64,000 bases of DNA from Lysobacter gummosus (GCF_001442805.1 NZ_CP011131.1:1240001-1304000), one strand, 5' to 3'. Shown: positions 53,254 to 63,590, counted from the stretch's first letter. The notes: generated from the sequence alone by a model not told the origin. A program made the numbers and translations.

Positions 53254-54525
53254 TCAATGCCGATCCGCCGCATCCTCGCGCAGCCCGCGCACCTGCTTCG
53301 CCGTCACCGCGCCGGTCTGCCCTCCGTAACGCGTGCGCAGCCACTGCGCCAGTTCCGCGACCTGCGCATCGTCGAGTTGATCGGCGAAGCCGGGCATCTC
53401 CTGCATGCGTTCCAGTCCGGGCAGATCGTGCTCGGGCAGACCGTCGAGGAGGGCGACGATCAGATTATGCGCATCGCCGTCGCGCAGGCTGCTGTTGCCG
53501 AGCAAGGCCGGCGCCACATGCGGCACGCCCGCGCCGTCGCGGCCGTGGCAGCCGGCGCACAGCGCGAGGTAGCGATCGCGTGCCGGCGTGGCGGCGACCG
53601 CGGCCGGCACCGGCGTCGCGGCCGGCGCCGGCGGTTGATCGCCGGTGAGATAGGTGGTGATCGCGTCCAGATCGTTGCCGTTGAGGCGGCTTGTGGACAG
53701 ATTCACGACCTTGAGCATCTCGTCGGAGGCGACCGCATGCGCGGAGACGCCGCTGGCCAGATATTCCCGCAGCCCGTTGCGATCCCAACCGCGCGCGGCC
53801 AACGCTTGCGGCGTGAGCGCGGGCGCGGCGAAGCGCCCCAGCGCGTCGTTGCCGCTGAGCGGCGCAGCGCGATCGACTTGTCCGAGCCAGCCGCGCGGGC
53901 TGTGGCATTCGCCGCAATGGCCCAGGGTTTCGACCAAGTACTCGCCGCGTTTCCACGCCGCCGATTGCCCCTGCGATGCCGGCTTGGCCGTCGCACCTGC
54001 GAACAGCCAGTTCCAGGCATGGATGCCGGTGCGGATATTGAACGGAAAGCCGACGCCGTTGGCGCGGTTGGGCTGCTTCACCGCCGGCCGCGTCATCAGG
54101 TAGGCGTAGATCGCGTCGCTGTCTTCGCGCGCGAGGGTCTTGTAGGAGACGTACGGCATCGCCGGATACAGCTGATGGCCGTCGCGCGCCTCGCCGCGGG
54201 TGATCGTGTGGAAGAACTCATCCGCGCTGTAACGGCCGATTCCGGTGTCGGCGTCGGGAGTGATGTTGGTGCCGTGGATGGTGCCGAACGGCGAGGCCAG
54301 CGGTACGCCGCCGGCGAACGGCGCGCCGCCCTCGGCGGTGTGGCAGGCCGCGCAATCGGCGGCGGCGACCAGATAGCGGCCGCGCTCGATCTGCTCCGGC
54401 GCGGCCTGTACCTGCAGGGCCGGGCTGCGGTGATACCAGCGCGCGATCAGCCAATCGATCAGCAGCCACGCCAGCACGATCAATACCAGCCACAGAATCC
54501 GGCGTTTCCAGCGTCGCTTGCTCAT
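53254..54525 (-). CDS. Membrane-anchored tri-haem cytochrome c
   Basis: A 423-residue protein anchored by one N-terminal helix (RILWLVLIVLAWLLIDWLIA) with the rest in the periplasm. Three haem c motifs are visible: CAACH (58-62), CGECH (204-208) and CAGCH (323-327), as in the cytochrome subunits of alcohol dehydrogenases and IorAB-type aldehyde oxidoreductases. It would take electrons from the molybdo-hydroxylase via the 2Fe-2S subunit and pass them to a terminal oxidase. Its start overlaps the 2Fe-2S gene stop (54522-54525), so the three subunits are coupled. Confidence 0.93.
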   Translation of the reverse strand: MSKRRWKRRILWLVLIVLAWLLIDWLIARWYHRSPALQVQAAPEQIERGRYLVAAADCAACHTAEGGAPFAGGVPLASPFGTIHGTNITPDADTGIGRYSADEFFHTITRGEARDGHQLYPAMPYVSYKTLAREDSDAIYAYLMTRPAVKQPNRANGVGFPFNIRTGIHAWNWLFAGATAKPASQGQSAAWKRGEYLVETLGHCGECHSPRGWLGQVDRAAPLSGNDALGRFAAPALTPQALAARGWDRNGLREYLASGVSAHAVASDEMLKVVNLSTSRLNGNDLDAITTYLTGDQPPAPAATPVPAAVAATPARDRYLALCAGCHGRDGAGVPHVAPALLGNSSLRDGDAHNLIVALLDGLPEHDLPGLERMQEMPGFADQLDDAQVAELAQWLRTRYGGQTGAVTAKQVRGLREDAADRH

Positions 54526-55091
54526 CGCGGCGCCTCCTCATCCACATGCACCTGCGCCAGCACCAGTTCTTCCACTGCCTGGTAGTAGCGGACATAGCCG
54601 GTGCAGCGGCACAGATGCGGATTCAAGGCTTCGGTGATCAGCTCGCGCACCTGCTCGCGGGTGTAGCGCTGGGCTTTCTTGCGGCCCAACTGTTCCAGCA
54701 ACACGGTCGCGGCATTGACGAAGCCCGGCGTGCAATAGCCGCACTGGAAACTGAAGTGATCCAGGAAGGCCTGCTGCACCGGCGAGAGTTCGACGATGGC
54801 GCCGCTGTCGTCGCGCTTGGCGTGGCCTTCGACGGTGCGGATGCGCTTGCCGTTGAAGTAGTGCGCGCCGGTGATGCAACTGCGGACCTCGCGTGGGCCC
54901 TGGTCGTCATCGACGATGACCGTGCAGGCGCGGCACACGCCCTGGCCGCAGCCGAAGCGGGTGCCGGTGAGGCCCAGGTATTCGTGCAGCACATCGACCA
55001 GCATCATGTCGTCGGGCACGTCGATGGGGCCGTGCTCGCGGCCGTTGATGCTCAGCGACAACGGAATCAGGCGCAGGCTGGGACTGCTCAT
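54522..55091 (-). CDS. 2Fe-2S subunit of a molybdo-hydroxylase (IorA/XdhC type)
   Basis: A 189-residue protein with two 2Fe-2S clusters. The N-terminal plant-type cluster uses Cys48, 53, 56 and 72 (FGCGQGVCRACTVIV and SCITG). The second uses Cys117 and 120 (QCGYCTPGFVNAATVLLEQL) and Cys161 and 163 (HLCRCTGYVRYYQAV). It lies between the large subunit and the cytochrome gene with four-base overlaps on both sides (55088-55091 and 54522-54525). No own signal peptide is visible, so it presumably crosses the membrane with the Tat-dependent large subunit. Confidence 0.95.
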   Translation of the reverse strand: MSSPSLRLIPLSLSINGREHGPIDVPDDMMLVDVLHEYLGLTGTRFGCGQGVCRACTVIVDDDQGPREVRSCITGAHYFNGKRIRTVEGHAKRDDSGAIVELSPVQQAFLDHFSFQCGYCTPGFVNAATVLLEQLGRKKAQRYTREQVRELITEALNPHLCRCTGYVRYYQAVEELVLAQVHVDEEAPR

Positions 55092-57964
55092 GCGGCGCTC
55101 TCCTGCCGGTTCGCGGCGACGCTTTGCCCGGCGTCGGTATCGGCCGCCGCGTAGGCGGCCAATATCTTGTCGGGGGTGACCGGCAGCTCGCGGAACCGGT
55201 GGCCGGTGGCGTGCGCGATCGCGTTGACGATCGCCGGCACGATCGGAATCATCGCCACCTCGGCCATGCCCTTGGGCGGATCGGTTTCGGAAATCGGCGG
55301 CAGCAATTCGCCGCTCTGCCGCCACACCGCGACATCGCGCGCGCGCGGCAGGGTGTAGCGGTTGAAGTTCCAGTCGCCGTCGCCGGGGCCGCCTTCGTAC
55401 AGCGGCAGGAACTCGTGCAGCGCGTGGCCGATGCCCATCGCCAGGCCGCCCTGCAACTGGCTCGACACCAGCTCGGCGACGATCGGCGTGCCGCATTCCA
55501 GCACCGAGTGATGATCGAGCAATTCGACCTTGCCGGTGGCGGTGTCCACCGCGACTTCGGCCAGCGTGCCGATCGCGCTGTAGTACACCACGCCGGCGTT
55601 GTTGCGCTGCACCGGCGGGTAATGCACGCGAGTGCGTTCGATCATGCGGTAGCCGTTCGCGGTCGGCGTGCCGATGCCCTTGCCGCCGCCGTCGCCCCAG
55701 CGCAGCGCCACGCCGTCCAGCGGCAGCCGCGCGTCTTCGCCGGGCAGCGGGAATTCGGCTTCGCTCCATTGCCAGCGATTGAGGTAGTGCACGACCGCAC
55801 CGGTGGCCAAGCCCAACTCGTACGCTTTGGCGATCAGCCGCTGCAGCGGTAACGCAGTGAGCCCGCCGGCCGTGAGTTTTCCTTCGACCCAGCGCGCGTC
55901 TTCGCGCCGCACCGCCAGTGGCGACAATTCGCCGCCGCCGAAGCCCTGACCCCAGATCGCCAACGCCGCCGGCCACAGGCCTTGCGTAAACAACAATCGC
56001 GAGGCTTCGCGGGTGGCGTGACTGAAGAAATACGCCGAGTTGCTGGCGCTGCTGGGGCTGGCATAGGCCGGCGTCCAGCGCGGATTGCCGATATGCGAAT
56101 CCTGCGTGGCCTGCGACATCAGCCACGGATCGTCGGTGGCGATCATCGGCAGTTCCGGCCACTGCGTTTCGCCAGTGCGGACCTCGTCGGCCGGACGCCC
56201 CAGCCACTTCGCGCACACCGCGGCCTGGCTGGTGGCCATGCCGGTGCCCATCTCCACGCCGATATGCCGCAGCAGCACCTCGCCCTGCGCCGAGATCGCC
56301 ACTTCCGCGAACGCGGCTTCGCCGCCAGTGCCGAAATCCTTCTGCACGCAGCCGAAACCCACGCCGTAGCGTTGGCCCGGGTGCGCGGCTTCGTACTCGG
56401 CCTTGCGTTTGTGGCGCTGGGTCCACAGCGGATGTTCGCGCGACTTGCGCAGCACTTCATCGGCGCGCTGGGCGCCGCCGGGGATCGCACCCTGGGTGTT
56501 TTTCATCCCGGTCGCGAACACGTTGCGCAGGCGCAGCTCGATCGGATCGAGCTTGAGTTCGGAAGCGATCTCGTCGATCAGCATCTCGGTCGCGCCCATG
56601 CTCTGCAGCGTGCCGTAGCCGCGCGCGGAACCGGCGTCGAGCGCGCGCGAGGCGATCACGGTGCTGCTCAGGTCGCTGCGCGGAAAGTAATAGATCGACT
56701 GCGCCGCGGTCGCGGCGACCAGGCACACCGACGGCGAGAAATTCATCCGCCCGCCGCCGTCGCCGAGCATGCGCGCCTGGAACACTTCGAAGCGCCCGCT
56801 GCCGCGATCGAGCTTGAGCCGGTAATGCATGCGGAAGCTGTGGCGCTTGAGGCTGGACTGGAATTGCTCGTAGCGATCGTTGGCCAGGCGCACCGGGCGC
56901 CCGTCGCCGTACAAGGCCGCCATCAAGGCAATGAACGGGAACGGGTAGTGATCCTTGGAACCGTAGCCGACCGTGTAGCAAGGATGCAGCACCAGCCGCT
57001 TCACGCCGAAGCGGCTCGCGGCGAGCATGAGCGGCGCGTCCTGGGCGATCTCGCCCGGCGACTGGGTGGCGCAGACCAGGTGCATGGTGGCGGTGGCGGC
57101 ATCGAACCAGCCGTTGGCGTTGTCCAGTTCCATCGCCGCGGTGTCGATGGATTGCGAGAAATACTCGCGCTCGATCACCAGCTTGTCCGCGCCGGGCGCG
57201 TCGAGTTCGGCCGCCATCGCATCGCCGTGAGCGATGCCTTGCGCGTCGATCTTGCCGCCGGCGTCGCCCAGCGCCCATTGCGGGTTCTGCTTCTTGTACC
57301 CGATGGGAAACAGCACCGTGTCCTTGTAGCTGGAATAGGTGTCGTCGGCGAAGGCGTCGGCGCCGCCGACGCGCACGTAGCGGAACGTCGCCCATGGCGC
57401 GCGTTCCAGCGGGCCGGTGGGTTCGCCCCAGCGGATCAGTCCGTCGCGGAATTTGAGCCGGCTCTTGGCGGCGCGGAAGCGGGCGAAATCGTTCCAGATC
57501 AGCAACGCCACGGCGTGGCCGAGGTAGGCCGGGATCTTGCCTTCGGGCAGCAGCATGTCCTCGCCGTAGAACTTCGGAAAGGCGACGCCGTCGCGGGCGA
57601 GGTCAGCGGCGGTGACGACGCGATCGGGTTGCAGGTCGGCCGGCAGCGAGGACAGATCGAAACCCTGGTAGATCCGGTCGGCGTGGGTGCCGCGCAGCAG
57701 CATCGCGTGCGCCTGCTCGCGCGGCCAGCCGGGCAGATCGCGCGAACGCATGTCGTAGCTGAAGATCTTTTCGCCGCTGACCTTGGCGGTGGCGTCGGTG
57801 CGATAACGCACGCGGCCGCGGGCCGGGTCCCAGGACAGCGGCCGCAGCCGTTGTTTTTCGAACAGCGCGGCGAGCGCGGCGCTGCCGGGCGCGGCGATGT
57901 AGACGGAAATGCCGGCGACGACGCTGCATTTGAGGAAGTCGCGACGGCTTAAGCGGGCTGGCAT
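55088..57964 (-). CDS. Tat-exported molybdopterin-binding aldehyde/xanthine dehydrogenase-family large subunit
   Basis: A 958-residue molybdoenzyme. The N-terminus carries a twin-arginine signal (LSRRDFLKCSVVAGISVYI). The molybdenum-cofactor domains show patterns of isoquinoline 1-oxidoreductase-type beta subunits, for example VGFGCVQKDFGTGGEAAFAE, EMGTGMATSQAAVCAKWLG and GGLAMGIGHALHEFLPLYEG. There is no FAD subunit gene, so electrons should go to 2Fe-2S centres and cytochrome c. It is longer than typical IorB proteins (about 700-780 residues), so extra insertions exist. Substrate, an aldehyde or N-heterocycle, is unknown. The ATG at 57964 is chosen for the Tat signal; the frame is open upstream. 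Confidence 0.92.
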   Translation of the reverse strand: MPARLSRRDFLKCSVVAGISVYIAAPGSAALAALFEKQRLRPLSWDPARGRVRYRTDATAKVSGEKIFSYDMRSRDLPGWPREQAHAMLLRGTHADRIYQGFDLSSLPADLQPDRVVTAADLARDGVAFPKFYGEDMLLPEGKIPAYLGHAVALLIWNDFARFRAAKSRLKFRDGLIRWGEPTGPLERAPWATFRYVRVGGADAFADDTYSSYKDTVLFPIGYKKQNPQWALGDAGGKIDAQGIAHGDAMAAELDAPGADKLVIEREYFSQSIDTAAMELDNANGWFDAATATMHLVCATQSPGEIAQDAPLMLAASRFGVKRLVLHPCYTVGYGSKDHYPFPFIALMAALYGDGRPVRLANDRYEQFQSSLKRHSFRMHYRLKLDRGSGRFEVFQARMLGDGGGRMNFSPSVCLVAATAAQSIYYFPRSDLSSTVIASRALDAGSARGYGTLQSMGATEMLIDEIASELKLDPIELRLRNVFATGMKNTQGAIPGGAQRADEVLRKSREHPLWTQRHKRKAEYEAAHPGQRYGVGFGCVQKDFGTGGEAAFAEVAISAQGEVLLRHIGVEMGTGMATSQAAVCAKWLGRPADEVRTGETQWPELPMIATDDPWLMSQATQDSHIGNPRWTPAYASPSSASNSAYFFSHATREASRLLFTQGLWPAALAIWGQGFGGGELSPLAVRREDARWVEGKLTAGGLTALPLQRLIAKAYELGLATGAVVHYLNRWQWSEAEFPLPGEDARLPLDGVALRWGDGGGKGIGTPTANGYRMIERTRVHYPPVQRNNAGVVYYSAIGTLAEVAVDTATGKVELLDHHSVLECGTPIVAELVSSQLQGGLAMGIGHALHEFLPLYEGGPGDGDWNFNRYTLPRARDVAVWRQSGELLPPISETDPPKGMAEVAMIPIVPAIVNAIAHATGHRFRELPVTPDKILAAYAAADTDAGQSVAANRQESAA

Positions 57965-58125
57965 GGACGGGGGACTCCGGCTGGCTCTGCCGGAATAGTA
58001 GGCGCATGTTGCGGGGCAATACGCGGTGAAATTTTCCGCCGGATGGGATGGTGTGGCGTGTCGGGTGGTTTCGCGTGCCCTCACCCCGGCCCTCTCCCGC
58101 GTCGCGGGAGAGGGAGCTTGCTGTT

Positions 58126-58220
58126 GTGGGAGGGGCTTCAGCCCCGATCCTCTTCGATCAGGTCGCCTCGCAGTCCGGCCACATCGGATCGAAGAGCATC
58201 GGGGCTGAAGCCCCTCCCAC
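58126..58220. repeat. GTGGGAGGGGCTTC-type REP-like repeat, copy 3
   Basis: GTGGGAGGGGCTTCAG then CCCCGATCCTCTTCGATC faces GATCGAAGAGCATCGGGG then CTGAAGCCCCTCCCAC. Its right end abuts the stop codon of the downstream hydrolase gene (58221), which is on the minus strand like the gene at its left. A CCTCTCCCGCGTCGCGGGAGAGG palindrome immediately precedes it (58090-58113). Confidence 0.9.
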
Positions 58221-58940
58221 TCATGCAGCCTCAATCAACTCTTCGCACCACCGATCGATCGCCCGCGCGGCCAGCTCGGGCCGCGCCTGCAACAGAAAAT
58301 GCGGGGCCTCGATCTCGACACAGCGCATCCCCGGCGCGATGCGCTCGATCCAGCGCCGGCTTCCCGCCGATACCAAGCGATCGCGGCTGGCCTGCAGATA
58401 CAGCAGCGGACATGTCACCTCGCGCAACTGCGCGCCGACATCGACCGTGCCGACTTCGCGCAGGCGATGCCGGATCACCGCCGGGTCCAAGCCTTCGAGC
58501 ACCGCACCCAAGCGCGCACGCCATTGCGGCGTCGCCCACGATCCGAGCATGAACGCCGCGGCCAAGGCCGTCGGAATGCGATTCACCGGCACGCTGCCGC
58601 CCCAGCGCGACAACGCGCCCGCATGCAGCGGCGACCACGGCGGCCGCGGCGGGCGCGCGAATGTGGCGCACAGCACCAGCCCGGCCAAGCGCGGCGGCCG
58701 CCGCGCGGCGAGGCGGATCGCGACGGGGCCGGAAAACGATTCGCCGAGCAGCAGGTAGGGCGCGTCGAGCGGCAACCGCGAACGCGCGAAGTCGGCAAGT
58801 TCGTCGTAACCCAGCGCGCGATCGCGCGGATAGGCGATGACGCTGGTCGCCAAGCGCGGCGCCATCGCCGCGATGAAGTCGTCGAGCAGCGCGCCGGTGC
58901 CGTCCATGCCGGGCAGGACGATGCAGCGCATCGGGGTCAC
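58221..58940 (-). CDS. Alpha/beta hydrolase (BioH/lipase-like)
   Basis: A 239-residue cytoplasmic protein. It begins VLPGMDGTGALLDDFIAAMA and has the nucleophile motif YLLLGESFSGPVAIRLAARR (GESFSG), a late Asp in LYLQASRDRLV and His in EIEAPHFLLQARPE. The start is a GTG (58940) that overlaps the stop of the upstream gene as GTGA; an ATG nine bases later is the alternative. Substrate unknown; the overlap suggests co-expression with the zinc-ribbon protein gene. Confidence 0.85.
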   Translation of the reverse strand: MTPMRCIVLPGMDGTGALLDDFIAAMAPRLATSVIAYPRDRALGYDELADFARSRLPLDAPYLLLGESFSGPVAIRLAARRPPRLAGLVLCATFARPPRPPWSPLHAGALSRWGGSVPVNRIPTALAAAFMLGSWATPQWRARLGAVLEGLDPAVIRHRLREVGTVDVGAQLREVTCPLLYLQASRDRLVSAGSRRWIERIAPGMRCVEIEAPHFLLQARPELAARAIDRWCEELIEAA

Positions 58941-59602
58941 GACACGCGCGGCGCGTCCAGCTTCGCCGCCAGGCGGTCCAGCGCCTTGAGCGTCATCGCG
59001 CGGTGGCGCGCGAGTTTCATCCAGGTCGGCAGGCGCGAGATCATGCTCTTGTTGCTGGTCGCGCGGTATCGCTCGCGCTGGTCGGCGGCGATGTAGCGCC
59101 TGAGTTCATCGATGTGTTCCGCGTTGTAGGCCCACAACAAGCCGGCGCGGGTGCGTTCGGTCAGCCGCAGCGGCAGGCCGAAATGTGGATCGTGTCCTTC
59201 GCGATCGCGTTCCCGCTGCGCCTGGACCGCGACCTCGCTGCTGCGATGGCAGATCGGGCAGTGGGCCGGAACCGGATCGACCGAGGGCGTGCGCCGGTGT
59301 TCGTCGAGTTGGATCGGGATCGCGCCGGCGCCGGAATGGATCTGATTCACGCACAGCCACTGGTGGCCGCAATACCCGCAGGGACGACGGCCGACCAGGC
59401 GTACCTGGCCCAGCCAGTCGTCGCGTTCGCTGTGTGCATCGAGTTGGCAATGCGTGCATCGGAATACAACGGTCCATTGCCGTTGCGCCCATGTGGCGCG
59501 GACGACGCCGGCCCGGCCGCAGCGCGGACAGGATACGTCGACGCGCTCGGCGAACGATGCCAGCCATTGGCCGCCATCGCGATGGCGCAGCGGCCCGCTC
59601 AT
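58937..59602 (-). CDS. Zinc-ribbon protein of unknown function
   Basis: A 221-residue protein. The N-terminal half holds several Cys pairs that could form zinc ribbons: VSCPRCGRAGVVRA, VVFRCTHCQLD, RPCGYCGHQWLC and HCPICHRSSEVAV. The C-terminal half is helical and basic, with YNAEHIDELRRYIAADQRER and TWMKLARHRAMTLKALDRLA. I do not recognise a named family. It lies seven bases after sdaA and overlaps the following hydrolase gene by four bases, so all three are probably one transcript. Confidence 0.75.
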   Translation of the reverse strand: MSGPLRHRDGGQWLASFAERVDVSCPRCGRAGVVRATWAQRQWTVVFRCTHCQLDAHSERDDWLGQVRLVGRRPCGYCGHQWLCVNQIHSGAGAIPIQLDEHRRTPSVDPVPAHCPICHRSSEVAVQAQRERDREGHDPHFGLPLRLTERTRAGLLWAYNAEHIDELRRYIAADQRERYRATSNKSMISRLPTWMKLARHRAMTLKALDRLAAKLDAPRVS

Positions 59603-59609
59603 CGCGCGA

Positions 59610-61022
<1,413 letters not shown>

Positions 61023-61231
61023 GGGCTTGCTGCTCCAACGAGTGGGTCGGACGGTGCTGGCGATCCGCGCGGGCGGACGGGGCGTCCGCGCCGCGAGGGC
61101 GGTAGGGCGCTTATTCTACGCGCGCGCCGTTGCGGCGAGTGCTGCGGCTTTCACGGCCCGGCACGGTCGTTTTCGGATTTTCCCGCCATACCGCGGCGAA
61201 TTGACCGCTGCCCAACAATGAAGGCCGGACT

Positions 61232-61465
61232 GTGCTGACTTTGTTTCAACGCGACGATTGTCATCTGTGCGACCTGGCGCTGGAGGTGTTGGCGCGGGCA
61301 CGGGCGCCGGAGTTCGAGAGCGTCTTCATCGATGAGGACGCGGTGTTGGAGGCTCGTTATGGCGAGCGGGTGCCGGTGTTGCGCGATGAGGGGCGTGGAG
61401 TGGAGTTGGATTGGCCGTTCGATGCGGGGCGGGTGGTGGAGTGGTTGGGGGAGGGGAGAGGGTAG
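61232..61465 (+). CDS. Glutaredoxin family protein
   Basis: A 77-residue protein with the glutaredoxin fold: LTLFQRDDCHLCDLALEVL contains the CxxC active site (CHLC), and VPVLRDEGRGVELDWPFDAG holds the conserved cis-Pro. It belongs to the short DUF836-like group. GTG 61232 is preceded by AAGG seven bases upstream. It reads convergently with a YceI gene; the palindromic element near 61.6-62.2 kb lies between. Confidence 0.85.
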   Translation: MLTLFQRDDCHLCDLALEVLARARAPEFESVFIDEDAVLEARYGERVPVLRDEGRGVELDWPFDAGRVVEWLGEGRG

Positions 61466-61489
61466 GCGTTGATATCGCATCTTCGTTTT

Positions 61490-61508
61490 GCCTTGCCTTG
61501 CCTTGCCT
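61490..61508. repeat. Tandem TTGCC pentamer array
   Basis: About four TTGCC/CCTTG units lead into looser GCTT-rich units before the left edge of the composite palindrome. Confidence 0.7.
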
Positions 61509-61559
61509 AGCTTTGGCTTGCTTCTAGCTAATGCCGTTGCTTCGGCTTAGCTGTGGCCC

Positions 61560-62197
61560 GGCGCCGCTAGTAACTCGCGAGACCGAAGGACACCCGGAGG
61601 GCGGCGCACATGGACGTGCGCCGGGTCCCACCTTGGGCAGGATGCCCAATGTGGGACCTGCCTGCGTCGGCATCGCACTCGTGGCTTTTGACTCGAAACA
61701 GTCAATGCGTTTTCTTTGGTTACTTTCTTTGTCGCTTTGGACAAAGAAAGTGACCCGCCGCTCCATGGCGGAAGCTTTAGGCGTTTGATCTCGCTCTCGC
61801 TCTTGCTTGAAGCTCTATTGCTCGTCATTCCCGCGAACGCGGGAATCCAGGGTCTTTCGTCGAGAACGCTTGAAGTCGCTGGATTCCCGCGTTCGCGGGA
61901 ATGACGAGCAAAAAAAAGCAGAAGCTCTCAAGCAAGATCAAGATCAAACGCCAAACGCTTCCGCCATAGAGCGGCGGGTCACTTTCTTTGTCCAAAGCGA
62001 CAAAGTCCCACGGGATTTCCTTCGGTCAAAAGTAACCAAAGAAAGGGCTTTAACTGTTTCGAGTCAAAAGCCACGAGTGCGGTGCCTGCGCGGGCAGGTC
62101 CCACATTGGGCATCCTGCCCAAGGCGGGACCCGGCGCACGTCCATGTGCGCCGCCCTCCGGGTGTCCTTCGGTCTCGCGAGTTACTAGCGGCGCCCA
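61560..62197. repeat. Composite palindromic element, locus 2
   Basis: Same plan as at 28.7-29.4 kb: left arm 61560-61794 (GGCGCCGCTAGTAACTCGCG, the TCCCACCTTGGGCA hairpin, GGACAAAGAAAGTGACC, TGGCGGAAGC), REP-like core 61823-61906, right arm 61945-62197 in reverse complement. The left arm lacks about 25 bases (from TGACCGAAGG to CCCGTGGGAC) that the right arm and both arms of locus 1 retain. It lies between the convergent glutaredoxin and YceI genes. The 951-base gap from 61466 to 62416 contains no gene I can support. Confidence 0.9.
61823..61906. repeat. REP-like repeat (CCCGCGAACGCGGG family), copy 4
   Basis: CGTCATTCCCGCGAACGCGG faces CCGCGTTCGCGGGAATGACG across a spacer with GAGAACGCTTGAAGTCGCTG. 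It is the core of composite element 2. Confidence 0.92.
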
Positions 62198-62212
62198 GCA
62201 ACGACAAAAGCA

Positions 62213-62290
62213 ATGCCGAAGCCGAAGCCGAAGCAGAGCACAGCCGAGGCAAAGCAAAATCTGGGCAACGGCAACGGCAACGGCAACAGC
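62213..62290. repeat. Hexanucleotide arrays (CCGAAG)n and (GGCAAC)n
   Basis: About four CCGAAG units (62216-62238) and about five GGCAAC units (62263-62290) border the right arm of the composite palindrome, matching the arrays at the edges of locus 1 in unit length but not in sequence. Confidence 0.8.
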
Positions 62291-62341
62291 AATTGCCACA
62301 GCTACAGTGAACGCATAGTCGCGCTGCGCCAAACACCAGAC

Positions 62342-62372
62342 AAAAAGAAAGGCCGGAGTTCGCACTCCGGCC
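62342..62372 (-). terminator. Rho-independent terminator of the YceI/cytochrome b operon
   Basis: The arms GGCCGGAGT (62351-62359) and ACTCCGGCC (62364-62372) pair perfectly over nine bases with a TCGC loop. On the minus strand a T-rich tail follows (plus strand AAAAAGAAA, 62342-62350). It is 45 bases after the YceI stop. Confidence 0.85.
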
Positions 62373-62416
62373 CTCTTCGAATTCACCCGCGCCTTCGCGC
62401 CGGGCAAGCGACGCGC

Positions 62417-62971
62417 TTACTTCGCCGGCGCAAACACAACCTTCGTGCTCACCGCCACTTCGTTCGGAATGATCGAGGTATCCGCCCAATCGCCCCCACC
62501 CACGCCGAAATCCAGACGCTTCACCGTCGCCTTGCCGGCAAGCACCGGCTTGTCGCCCGCGGTCCAGGTGAAGGTCAGCGTGACCGGCTTGGTCGCGCCG
62601 CGCAGGCTCAGGCTGCCGTCGGCGGCGTAGTTGTTGCCGCCCAGGCTGCGGAACTTGGTCGCGGTGAAACGCGCCTGCGGGAACTTGGCGATGCTGAAGA
62701 AATCCACGCCCTTGAGCGTGTCGTCGCGCTCGCTGTTCTTGGTATTGGCGCCGGCCATCGGAATCACCACGTCCAGCTTGGACGTCGCCAACTGCGCCGG
62801 GTCGAAGCTCAGCCGCGCGGTAAAGCCGGGGAAATTGCCCGCGAACACTTCGCCCTGGTACTTGGTGGCGAAGGTCAGGCTGGAGCCGGTCTGCTGCACG
62901 TAGTCGGCGGCGAACGCGGGCGCGGCGGCGGCGAGCAAGGTCGCGGCCAGGGCGAGGGACTTAATTTGCAT
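62417..62971 (-). CDS. YceI family periplasmic protein
   Basis: A 184-residue exported protein. Signal peptide IKSLALAATLLAAAAPAFA, then the YceI lipocalin-like barrel: QQTGSSLTFATKYQGEVFAG, FTARLSFDPAQLATSKLDVV, and TSIIPNEVAVSTKVVF at the end. YceI proteins bind isoprenoids or quinones; the cytochrome b561 next door suggests a quinone role (inference). Start overlaps the stop of the cytochrome b gene by 11 bases. A terminator follows. Confidence 0.92.
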   Translation of the reverse strand: MQIKSLALAATLLAAAAPAFAADYVQQTGSSLTFATKYQGEVFAGNFPGFTARLSFDPAQLATSKLDVVIPMAGANTKNSERDDTLKGVDFFSIAKFPQARFTATKFRSLGGNNYAADGSLSLRGATKPVTLTFTWTAGDKPVLAGKATVKRLDFGVGGGDWADTSIIPNEVAVSTKVVFAPAK

Positions 62972-63590
62972 CGGGTTTCTCCGGAGAGGGGGAAGAAGGC
63001 GGAACGGGATCGAGAACGACGTCGCGCACGGCCCGGACGCCGCGGCGTCCGCCCGGCAGCATGCGGGTCAAGGTGGCGTCGTTCTGGAACAGGTGGTGAT
63101 AGAACGCGGCCGCGGCATGCGCCAGCACCAGCGCCAGCAGCAGCCAGAAACCGTATTCGTGCACGTTGCGGCTGAGCTGGGCGAGGTCTTCGCTGCGCTG
63201 GGCGATCTTGGGCAGGTTGAACAGGCCGAAGTACTGCAACGGGTAGCCGGACGAGGAATTGAACACCCAGCCGGAAATCGGCAGCGCGAACATCAGCGCG
63301 TACAAGGCCCAGTGGGTCAGCGAGGCGATGCGCTCCTGCCAGTGCGGGGTGCCGTCCACCGGCTTGGGCGCGCCGGCGTAGATGCGCCACAGCAGGCGCA
63401 GCACGACCAGGGTCAGCAGGGTCAGGCCGAGGGATTTGTGCAGGGCGTAGGTCTTGATCTTCGGCGGGCCGTTGCTCATATCGACCATGGTCAGGCCGAT
63501 CACGGCGATGGTCGCGATCAGCAGCACGATCAGCCAATGCAGCAACTGGCTCACGGCGCCCCATCGGTCGGCGGTGTTCTTCAAAGTCAT
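62961..63590 (-). CDS. Cytochrome b561 family protein
   Basis: A 209-residue inner-membrane protein with four helices. It starts WGAVSQLLHWLIVLLIATIA, with the haem-ligand His in LLHW, and has HKSLGLTLLTLVVLRLLWRI, HWALYALMFALPISGWVFNS and VHEYGFWLLLALVLAHAAAA with further His ligands. This is the prokaryotic b561 pattern, moving electrons between quinol and periplasmic partners. It overlaps both neighbours (YceI genes) and so belongs to a three-gene operon. Confidence 0.93.
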   Translation of the reverse strand: MTLKNTADRWGAVSQLLHWLIVLLIATIAVIGLTMVDMSNGPPKIKTYALHKSLGLTLLTLVVLRLLWRIYAGAPKPVDGTPHWQERIASLTHWALYALMFALPISGWVFNSSSGYPLQYFGLFNLPKIAQRSEDLAQLSRNVHEYGFWLLLALVLAHAAAAFYHHLFQNDATLTRMLPGGRRGVRAVRDVVLDPVPPSSPSPEKPDAN

